A program made the translations under genes and the position numbers. This document shows positions 1 through 11,600 of a stretch of DNA of 64,000 nt, piece by piece. The notes below the pieces were generated by a model. That model did not search any database and was not told the DNA's origin. It was given only the letters and a program-made list of their open reading frames with translations. Within the stretch, counting starts at the first letter, position 1. Every line of letters begins with the position of its first letter. Source of the stretch: Erpobdella octoculata (taxonomy: Eukaryota; Annelida; Clitellata; Hirudinida; Erpobdellidae); the NCBI GenBank assembly GCA_963978895.1, contig OZ022246.1, forward strand, positions 2,190,105 to 2,254,104, given 5' to 3'.

Positions 1-526
1 GGGAAGGAAACGAAATTAATTACTTGTTAGAAAAATAATGATTAAAAACAAAAATTAAAAGTTATTTATAAACATGGAATGCACAGCTTTTGAAAGTGGA
101 ATTTTTTTTCATATTTTGAATAATCTTTGGAGACAATTAACGTCGCAGGTTCCAGCGAACGAATAAATATCGTTCATGTGATGCATCACTCCGTATTGTG
201 GAACTTATTAATAAGCATGTCTCTCGAAGAAGGCATTTCAGTGAATTATCTCATGCGTTTTTAAATTCATCCTCGCTAATAAACAAACAATGCTATCGAA
301 TGTCATCGCTTCAACGTATTCGGCATCTAACTTTTTAAATATCTACAATTACAGAATATCAACTATCATAAGTCATGTTACATTGCTGGTTAGTGAGAAA
401 ATTATTTATTTACTTTATAAAATATGTAAACGTAATCAAAGATTTAAATATTCATAAGATGTAAACACAATCAAAAATTTACATATTCATAAGATGTAAA
501 AAACAACAACAAAAATGAGCAGATAC
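1..526. other. AT-rich stretch with no gene seen
   Basis: I find no convincing exon here on either strand. The sequence is AT-rich and lies beyond the last assigned exon of the antistasin-repeat receptor gene. It could be an intron of that gene if the gene continues off the left edge, or its 3' flank. Confidence 0.4.
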
Positions 527-562
527 CTCATCGTCGTAAGTGAAGAAGTTCTTGATTGGTTC
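527..562 (-). CDS. Candidate extra cytoplasmic-tail exon of the antistasin-repeat receptor
   Basis: Read on the minus strand, an AG at 563-564 and a donor GTATCT from 526 bound 36 bases that read EPIKNFFTYDDE in phase 0. This is compatible with splicing from the GCC-AAG|GTATCT donor at the end of the transmembrane exon (1286). The short acidic peptide would extend the cytoplasmic tail. Against it: the acceptor has a poor pyrimidine tract, and the sequence around 545-562 resembles the juxtamembrane part of the transmembrane exon (both encode IKNF preceded by a short acidic stretch), so it may be a decayed partial duplicate. If it is not used, the protein ends at the stop at 1262-1264. Confidence 0.3.
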
Positions 563-599
563 CTTAGACATGCTCATATTTCTTGTAGATGTTTGATTC

Positions 600-800
600 C
601 TCTTTATGTACTGAAAGTTTCATATTCATATTTTAATGATATGCATATTCATATTTTAATGGCATGCATATTCATATTATAATGATATGAATATTCATAT
701 TTTAATTACATGCATATTCACATTTTAATGACATGCATATTCATAGTTTAATACTATGCATATTCATATTTTAATGATCTGCAATTTTTAATTTAATGAT
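600..800. repeat. Diverged ~21-bp tandem repeat
   Basis: About nine imperfect copies of a unit like ATGCATATTCATATTTTAAT occupy this stretch. No coding signal is seen. Confidence 0.75.
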
Positions 801-1048
801 ATGCAAATTTATGATTATAATAGCTTATCTAGAAATTAATTTATTTAATCATAAAAGAGATTATAAGTTATAAAAAATATAACAACCAAAATAATAATAA
901 ACCATATTAATGAACAGAATTACTAACAAAAGAAGACATAACACTTTAGTTAACTAGTTTACTAACATTAAAATTTGCAACTAATATTTAAAAATCCATA
1001 CTACAATAAAAATAATAAAGTATAACAAATCCCCAGACGATTAAGCGA

Positions 1049-1107
1049 TCATCATCATCATCATCAGCACTATTGTCATCTTCATCATCAGCACCATTGT
1101 CATCACT

Positions 1108-1177
<70 letters not shown>

Positions 1178-1270
1178 CCACCACCACCACCATCATCATC
1201 AGCACTATTGTCATCTTAATCTTCAGCACCATTGTCATAACTATCATCATCATCATCATCATCACCCCCA
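1049..1270. repeat. (ATC)n/(CAC)n microsatellite
   Basis: A long ATC trinucleotide array with CAC and CAGCACTATTGTC interruptions. It abuts the 3' end of the transmembrane exon of the receptor gene; the possible stop codon at 1262-1264 lies inside its edge. The methionine-rich open frames here are artefacts of the repeat. Confidence 0.9.
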
Positions 1271-4200
1271 GCGCCATCGAGATACCTTGGCGATGCAGAG
1301 AGCGAGGAGGAAGACGACAAGAGCGATGAGGAGCGCCAGTACGATGGGAATGAAGATGACCAATACGTAGAAGTTCTTGATCTGCTCCCTGTCGTGCCTG
1401 ACGTGGGGAGGGTCCGGGGTGCCGGTCGGTTCGGTGTCGTTGGCGTGGAGATGTGCCGAGAACACGTTGTTGTTGTATAGAAGCTTGAATGTTCCTTCTT
1501 TTCTCAGCTCCTGCAACATTTTATGTATGTTTATTTGCATTTGTATTGTATATAGGTATTAAACATGTATTGTGTGTATGTTTGTGTGTGTGTATGTATG
1601 TATGTATGTATGTATGCATGTATGTATGTATGTATGTACGTATGTATGTATGTATGTATGTATGTATGTATGTATGTATGTATGTATGTACGTACGTATG
1701 TATTTGTGTGTATGTGTATGAATAGAAATATATGGGTGGGTTTGTGATAGATATAGAAAAAGAGAAAAAAATTACAGAAATAAAAAAAAAATTAAACCAC
1801 ACATAAACAGCTTCAAGTCTACACGTTAAGTAAGCATATTTTAATGAATTTAACATATTTCAAATGTAAAATTAAATAATTAATTATATATGTATATATA
1901 TATATGAACGTGCTGACATTAAGGCTTTCTTCGGCCAGAACAAATTTGTCCTCATCAGTTCCGAGGATGACAAAGTCTGCGATGATGCTTCCTGGTGTGA
2001 GCTGGAATTGAAATGTTGAGTTTTTAAGTCGCTACTTTTAACGGTGTTAAAAAATTCAGATATCTTTAATGTGGTAAATAATAATATTATTTAATAAAAT
2101 CATCTTCAATTCATTAAATTAAAAAGCTGCATTCTTAGAAAATACGAAATGATTCAATCGAGATGCTTATCATCATATTAAATGATGCATTCATGACGAA
2201 AATAACTCGATATCGTGTTGCTTTCAAACAAAGTTAGCACACAAACACACGGCCCGGAAATACGTGGAAGAGCTAAGCGAATCAACGAGGCATTTTTATG
2301 CGAGAAACAGATCTCCTGAAATTGAGAAGATTTCAAGCCACGATCAACTTGCCCGTACCTCCATCGATGAAAAAAACAATAAAATTTTATACTGAGATTA
2401 TATAATGTCCCAAGATCACAATGATATTTAAAAGGCATTTAAACTCAGCGTGAACAGAATTATATGCGTAAAGCGTAAAAGACTTGTAATTTTATAACTG
2501 GTGTCTCATAGCGTTTAAATCTTATTCATTAGAGAAAAAGGAAAGAAAATTTGAGACTACGAACCGAAGTGATGACAACTTCCTGGTCCGAGAAAAACAG
2601 CATATCAGCCAGTTGCTGACTGATCTTCCTGTTTAATGTTATATATTTATAAATTGTAATCCGTATTTATAAATAAATGTAACCGGAAATCATTTATTTA
2701 TTAAACGCAAAAAACTCTGCGATCAATGTGAGTAATATACCCGATACAATTTTAAATTAGAATTAGTAATTATATATAAATAGAATATAAAGTTGAATTA
2801 AATTTAAAAAAACTAAATAAAATCAAATAAAATTAAATATGATTGAATGATAATAATAAATATATTTAAATTTGTTTCTGCAATATTAAAATCAAATAAT
2901 AAATTTATTCCCAACTTTTTGAAGTCCCATTGAAGATTGTAGCGGACCGACCCGTAATCCATTTCGATCCTGACCGAATCCTCGACCATGTAATTGTAGT
3001 CGCCTGGAGAAGAAGAAGAAAAAGAAGAAGACGACGATGTTAGAATAAGACAGCAATTCATGGCATTTGCAAATTTAACTTTTAATTTCTTCAAATTCAA
3101 TTATTTAGACGTCGAAACATTTCTTCTTATCCCGCAAACTACATTTTTAAAGTTATTGTTTATTTTGTATATCTATTTTTATCCCATCTTTTTTGTCCTC
3201 TTTCCTTTTTTTTCATTATTTATTGTAAATTTTCGTGCGTCCATGATAAATAGATGGGAAAGTTATTATGTGGAAATGATTGTGGTTTTTCGGATGAGAA
3301 TGATTGTGGTCTTTGGGACGGGAAAGATTGGGGTATTTTTTTTGGGCTGGGTTGGTGATACTGATGATGAAAAGATGCTGCACTCTGAATCTCTCAAACT
3401 AGACCGTGGATAAGATTTAACTAACGTCTAGTTCTTAACGACTGAGCAGTAAATAAGTAAGTAAGTTGGATTTTGTTAAGCCCCCTGGAATGAGCATAAA
3501 GTTTGACACCGGCGCCACCTTTCATTTTTTCTTATTAAAATAGGTAGAAAAGGCATTCCCGCGTCAAAAACCTCGACCAATACAGCCACCCCGGACGCCG
3601 TCATCACATCACATACGATCATTCAGCACTCACCGCAATTCAGACCAGCCAGATTAGCAGGCTTGCTGTTTGCATAACTTTTTCCGTCGCCTCGAACACA
3701 CCAGCAGACGTCTCCGTGGCACTGGAGAGGTTTGAAGCTGTCGTTCGAGTCGCAGTTGAGTTGGATGTCCTTGTCCGGAGAGAGGGGAGAGGTCGAGTAG
3801 AAAGTCTGCAAGTCCGAGCAGCCGGTCGTCCTGTTGTCTGCGATTGGGGGGGGGGGAGGCGTCGTAAAAAGAATTATTGCAAGTTTGAATTAGCCCTGGG
3901 TGCTTATGGAAGTATGTCGGCATGAACGAAGATGTGATGATGATGATGATGACTTTGAAGATGATGATGACTTTGATGATGATGATGATAACATCTTAAC
4001 AATCAAGTAAGCTAAATCGTAAGTTCAACCGACCGACGCAAAGATAATTCAGCTTGGAAAGACGATACGGACTGTAAACCGGTCGGCACACCTGACTCGG
4101 ATGACAAGTGGCAGTCTGAAATACAAAAAAATATAAATATAATTCCAAATGACCTTTGTTGAACTTAGCTGCTAGATTATTTTTATAATATTTTAATAAT

Positions 4201-7200
4201 AAAAAAAACTTTAAATAGAACAAATCGATTATCTCACAGCGCAAGGATCCTCAACGCATTCGCAGGAATCGCAGCTGACCGTTCCGTACAAGCAGATCGT
4301 CGAGCAGCTGCGACGTTTGCAAGCTGGAAGCGAAATAAAATCAATGTTTTATATTCTGAAACGTTCGTACTGGAGTCCTCACGCATGGATCGGCCCTTCA
4401 TTTTAGGGTTATCTGAACGGGTTGAGCCGAGATAATTGTTCAGAGGCTAGGGATTTTAAACCTGCAAATTCGAGCTGGACTGGGCCAAGAATTTTGTGCC
4501 TGCACAACGGGCCTAGCCGGAAATTTTGTACCTACAAAACGAGTTGCCGGTTGGGATTCCGACGTGCCGGACTCCAGTTCATACTACTTTAGGTCAATAT
4601 CCCCGAATCCCAAGAAATCGGCTCGTATAGGACTCTAGTTTATACTACTTTAGGTCAATATCTACTACAACAAAAAAACTAACGTTGGCAAACCAGTTCT
4701 TCTTCATCACAGTACTCATTTGCTGTACACTTCAGAGACTGATTGATTTTGAGAAGAAAAAAATAAATTTTAAACGAAAATTCGTTGCAGATTTTAAATA
4801 AGACTAATCTCAATGTTTCCCCGAATCCCAAATGAATATGAAAGGTGAAAAGTACGAGCCACTCGTATAATTCCACCCATCCCTAGACCCAGAGGATCAA
4901 AAAAGATCGGCCACTCTCATAATTCTACCCACCCAGAGATCCAAGATACAATAAAGTAGATCGAGCCTTCCTTGATCTTACACTGGAACCAAAAACTTTA
5001 AAAAAAAACCAACTTGATTTGCTTGCTTGTGAACAACAATGACAATAAAAACCAGTTACTATAGAAACCACAATAAAAACCAGTTACTATAGAAACCACA
5101 ATAAAAACCAGTTATTATAGAAACCACAATAAAAACCAGTTACTATAGGAACCACAATAAAAACCAGTTACTATAGAAACCACAATCAATACGGTTACTA
5201 TGCCGACCAGGAATGAGACCACATTTCATTAAAAAACACGCTCGGAACGACTCACTTCGCACGCGTCGACACATTGACACGTTTGACAGCCGGCTCCGTT
5301 TTTCTTGAACCCAGTGGGACAGGATCGATTGCATTTCGGGTCAGGGCACCTGACAGCTGTTAAAGGTCAAAGATCAATATACCTGGACTGCTACTGCTGC
5401 TGCTGCTACTACTGCTGCCACTGCTGCTACTGTTGCTGCTACTGCTACTGCTACTACTACTACTACTACTACATTATTATTATTATGATCACCATGAATA
5501 ATGATAACCAATCAATAAGAACCCACCTGAGCAGCTGGCCAGCTTAATAGAGTGGCACATGTCACCAAGACAGAACTTTGAACTGTTCAGCAGGCATTGA
5601 TTTCCTAAGCAGTCGATGTCCTGCGAAAAAAATTAAAGAAATAGGTCTGACCTTTTAAATTCTACAAACCGGTTTAATTTATTAAGAAGAGAAGACATAC
5701 AAGAAAAATGATTTAGGATGGCTTTTTGTGCTTGAATAAGTTTTCTGGTATATTTTTTTTCCTGCTTATGAAAGCTGTCCATATGGTATCCCAATTCCCA
5801 TCAGATCAACCAATTTAGTCACCATCATCATCATCATCATCACCATCATCATCACCACCATCACCGCCATCATCATTATTATTATTATGATCATTATTAC
5901 AATCATCATTATTATCATCACCATCACCATTATCATCATCATCATCACCACCACCACCACCATCATCATCACCATCATCACCACCACCACCACCACCACC
6001 ATCATCATCATCACCACCACCACCACCATCATCATCATCGACTTCTCACCATGCATGGATTTCTACACTGGCAAGAGGAGCACATCGAAATCACAGGAAA
6101 AGCAAGCTCTCTTCCGCCGAACTCGCAGACGTAACGGCACTCCGGGAGGCTGCACGGAACTGGATGACGTCATTCAAGCAATTTATGCGCTAAAATCTCA
6201 GTACAGTACAAATCTATTTGAAATTTAACTCGTCATTTCAATATACCTCACTCACTCTCTCTCTCTCTCTCTCAAAATCGAATAAAAGTGAAAAAGCGGA
6301 AAAAACCTCGTTCCACGCATCGTCCCTCGTACAGGAGCGAGTTGTCCCTGAGGACCGGGACGCACGTCGAGCTGAAAGAACACGTGACGTTCTGTGGGAA
6401 TGTAATGGCGTAAACGTTTACAAGTCGCGGCGCTCCGTAATAGAACGTAAAGAAAACCTGTCGCATTCTCGAATTAGATGAGTTTATCGAATAAATCGTA
6501 CTCGGTCGGCGATATTTTTTAGCGAATAACTAATTAAAAAAATCAAAACCAACGAGGCACGGGTTTGGACGGCATCTGCAGGTGTCGCAGCCATTTGAAT
6601 CGAGGAGATAACCGAAATCGCAGTAACTGTCGCACATGATTTTAGGACAAATCACTGTAAATTAAATACAACAAGATGAAACTAAAATTACGACTCATTA
6701 ATTATCGTACACCAAACACTAAAATATCACATTCCCCCATTAAACACAACTATTAAACAGTCGTGGAATTCCGACTGATGATCTAATAAACACCACCAAA
6801 AAAACACAAAAAACTTCGCGAGCAGTGACAGTCGATCAAACGGTGCAACCACATTGGGCGCAAGACTCACCTTCTCTCGGCACGCATCGGACCTGGTAAT
6901 TCGCCGAGCCTCTGATGTTCTCCGTGATGCATTTCTGACTGGAATTGCAAGTGACTCCCTGGAAACAGATTTATAAAACATCGATTGGTTGATAATGTGA
7001 CTGTATGCGTATGTTGACTGATAAAAATTAACATTTAGGCTGGCGAGAAGCGAAACGTGATTTTCGGCTGTAAGTCGTGAACAAATCATCGTTACTGGAA
7101 TACCAATACCAGTGGTTATTATAGCAATACCAATACCAATGATTATTACTCCAATACAGATTACTGCAATACCAATGATTATTACTCCAATACAGATTAC

Positions 7201-8576
7201 TGCAATACCAATGATTATTACTCCAATACAGATTACTGCAATACCAATGATTATTACTCTAATACCAATAAATTACTCCAATACCAATGACCATTACTCC
7301 AATACCAGTGATCATTATTGAAATACCAATACTAATGATTATTACTGCAATACCAATACTAATGATTATTATTACAATACCAATAATTATTACTGCAATA
7401 CCAATACTAATGATTATTACAGCAATACCAATACTAATGATTATTACTGCAATACCAATACTAATGATTATTACTGCAATACTAATGACTATTACTCCAA
7501 TACCAGTGATTATTACTGATATACCAATGCCAATGAGTACAACCTTGCAAATGTAAACAATCTTTACAACCTTACACACATAAAAAATCCGTTTAACTTT
7601 ACAAACGTAAACATCTTTACAACCCTACACACGTCAAAGAAACTACAGCAACAACGATGAAATTAATAGCGACAAATGATTTAACAAACGAGATAACGGA
7701 AGTCTTGTAATCAATTTAATAATTATAAAAAATAATAATAATAGAAACCTCGCAGGGGTCTAAAATGCAATCACACGTGTCACATCCTTGCTCGTCTTTC
7801 GCGTATCCAAAATCACAGAATGCCGTGCACAAGGGTTTGTTACAACCTACGAAACATTTAACTCTAACAATTATATATATATTTCAATTTATTTAATTTA
7901 GAAACACATATTTAAATCTAATTTGAATTTTAAAAATATTTAATTTTAATTAATTTAGAAACGCTCGTTTGAATCTTTTTTTAAATTTCCTGCTGGAAAC
8001 AATGGACGAACCGTCATCATCCGGAATGCACGTCGGTCGGAACGGATTCGTGTCGTTCACTCTCGTAACTATGCATCTCTCTCCTTCGTCGCAGTTGATT
8101 TCCTACAATGAAAAAAAAACGACAAACTCAATTATATTTTATTTATTTTCTCGCTACGTCAAAAAAGCACATAGATTTTTAAGTAATAATTATTATAGTT
8201 CGCCGAGTAATAATTAACAGTATTCATAAATGTAAATGTAAATGTATAACATTAGGGCGCTACTTCGTATATCAATTAATACCCCAGCAGCGCCGGGAAC
8301 TGCTAGTGCATATGGGATCACACAGTGTTACCTGCCACCCGCACGTGTCTCCGAAATCGGAATGTGCCGAACCCTATTCATGCACGATCTAGCACCAGAC
8401 TACCCTGAACAACCCCCCTCCCCCCTTCATGAAATAACAATCAAAACCTACATTGCAGGGGTCAACACACATGCACATCTCGCAGTTGTTACTGTCTTTC
8501 ACTTTTCCATAAGCGCACAAAAGTTGGCAGGGCATAATCGGGCAATCTGGACCTGATATATACAAACATAAATACA

Positions 8577-8607
<31 letters not shown>

Positions 8608-8613
8608 CATAAA

Positions 8614-8682
<69 letters not shown>

Positions 8683-11600
8683 TTAAGGAGCAGCTCATGC
8701 ACATGGGATCACACAGTTTCACTCAACACGTGCACACGTGCGTCCAAAAAAGAAATTCTGATGATAATTAATCGACTCGCCCAACTACGAAACGGGAACT
8801 TATTTGACTACCATAAGCAGATGTAAAGCTGAGTTGACGTGAGCCTGTAGCAGTGAACTCCTCGCTAGAGGGAGTTACCCAAACCTTTGCTGCTCCGAAT
8901 TTGAACCCGGGACCCCGAACTTAAAAGTCTAAGACTCTGTCGCTCTACTGCCGCAACTTGTTTTTTTTCATTTGCCAGCGACTTTAAAATTCACGTGTCT
9001 AGGCTTGTATCCCGCATTCTGCCTTTTTGTGTGTGTGTATATGCCAATCCCATATTTGCCCATGCAGCACAAATAACTGCTATGAATAAAACCTGCTACA
9101 GAATGTATTAGATGCAAACAGATGATCAACAGAAACCGACCATTCACAGGGGTGCACAGTCCGACGTAACCCTCCTCGTTGCTCCCGCTTTCCTGGGAGG
9201 GGACACACGCGGAGCCAGCATCGCACGAGACGTCCTATTTAAATGAGGTAAATTTATTCCAGTAAATCGTTCAATTCAAAAGTAATAATTTAGCAGTTGC
9301 ATCCACTAATAATTGATTTAATTCATTAATTTATTTTTTATTGTACATAATAATGAAATTAAAAATTAATTTATTTCATTTTATTAACTCTAAAATGGCC
9401 AGCTAACGAACAATAATAAGAACATGACGATATTTCTAACAGTGCCTCGATATAGCAAATCGATTAAAACATTCACCTTAAAATAAACCTCATATTCTGT
9501 TCTCTACTAATTAAATAAAATATAAAAATTTAGAGGCGCTGGTGGCAGAGCGGTAGAGCATTCGCCTGTCGATCGTTAGGTCGGCAGTTCGAACCTCGCC
9601 GGCCTCACCAGCGTAACTCCCTTAAGCAAGGAGTTCACTCGCATTGCTAAAAGGGTAGGCGCCTATAAATGGCTGCCTCTGCAAGTACCCTTTCTCGCCT
9701 TCGAGCAAGACTTGTCTTGGAAAAGGCATTATGAAAGAGAAATGAATACAAAAATAAAGAAAACAAAATATGACAACTAACTTGACACGGATCCAGACAA
9801 GCACACATGTTGCAGCCATTGGCGTCCTTCGTGCGGCCGTACTCGCACGGCTCTTCGCACTCTTCTGTCGGACAATTCTCTGGCGGAAAGAAACGACTTA
9901 ACTAACTCAAAGGTTTTTAGCGATAATTCCGAGATATTTAGAAAATGTATAATTAATTTAATCGATTAATAACCTAACAAAAACTTCGGGAAAAAAAACC
10001 ACACTGCTCAAATAATTAACCGGAATCACAAAATCCGTTCTCACTTTTCGGAAGACATGCCCCAACGTACTCCCTGGAGTTGTTTCGTCTCTGGGGAATG
10101 CACTCGAAATCCGGACTGCACTTGACTGTCTGCATGACGACAGGAAATGAAAAATTATAAAACAGATAAACATATAAAACGTCACTTCTAAAATATAACA
10201 GATAAAAATATAAAACGTCACTTCTAAAATATAACAGATAAACATATAACACATCACTGCTAAAATATAACAGATAAACATATAAAACGTCACTTCTAAA
10301 ATATAACAGATAAACATATAAAACGTCACTTCTAAAATATAACAGATAAACATATAACACATCACTGCTAAAATATAACAGATAAACATATAACACGTCA
10401 CTGCTAAAATATAACAGATAAACATATAACACTTCACTTCTAAAATATAACAGATAAACATATAACACGTCACTGCTAAAATATAACAGATAAACATATA
10501 ACACTTCACTGCTAAAATATAACAGATGAACATATAACACACAACATAACACGTCACTGCTAAAATCCACAAACAGAAAACTCGACTGGGCCATCTGAAC
10601 CTTGCAAGGAAGCGCACACTCGCAGATGTCGCACCCGTACTCGTCCTGCTCTTTCCCGAAGTCACACAGTACGTCACACTCCTCCGGTTTACAATCTGAT
10701 GCTGGTTTTTAAAAAATAATGAAGAATAGTATAAAGTTTATAAATTTAAACTATATGTTTCAAGTAGCCACCTAGGTTTAAACATCTCTTAGCTATACTA
10801 AATAAACACATATATCACAAAATTTTCAGACACTTCTAGTACCAGATTCACAATCTTTTTATTTTTAGTTTATTTATCGAAACCAATATCTTTGACCACT
10901 CAGCAAAAAAAGCATGCTGCAACTACAACTAAACCTTTAACATAAACAATTAAAAATTTTCAGCAACAAAAGAACAAAACAAACTTGTTGTAGGATAGCA
11001 TACGCCAACAAAAATTTCATCTCTCTGTACCGGATCACACTGAAAGCCTACGTTGCATGTCACATTCTAAACAGAATAAATATCATATATTTTACATAAA
11101 AAATGTAAATTATGCAAACTTTTTATGTGAATATTTAAATAAAAGTTTGAATCTATAAAAAATATATAAATACAAAATTGAAGCAGTAATTTATAAGCTT
11201 CATATAATTTCCAGCAAAACTACTAAATAAACCAAAATAATTAAAAAAAAAAAATTTAAATCACTTTTAATAAAATAAAACATTTAACTAATTATATTAT
11301 TTTTTGAAAAGATATCGCAATCACCAACCCGACACGGGTCCCCCATGCACGAGCAAACCTCGCAGCCATTCTCGTCTTTCGCAAATCCAAACGGGCAGTG
11401 CATTCGACACGTGGGGAGAGCACATCCGGGGACTTTATCGATGGAAAAAAATTAAAATATAAACAGGTAATCTTTATATTCGTATAAGAAAAGTAAAACT
11501 ATTAATGTTAATCAGTTTTAAGTTATAAATTAGATTTGAGTTTCGTGAAAATAAAATTGAGAGTTTTCATGAAAATTGGGCCGCGCAATACGGTTTCGGA

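Noticed and set aside
9534..9606. Functional tRNA gene
   Set aside because: A and B boxes are present, but the tRNA-like part is followed by a conserved SINE body and an A-rich end, and a clean cloverleaf with the acceptor stem paired is not evident.
10016..10677. Two repetitive ORFs of 192 and 239 codons on the minus strand
   Set aside because: They come from a 36-bp intronic minisatellite. The genuine coding parts are the exons at 10601-10695 and 10021-10129.
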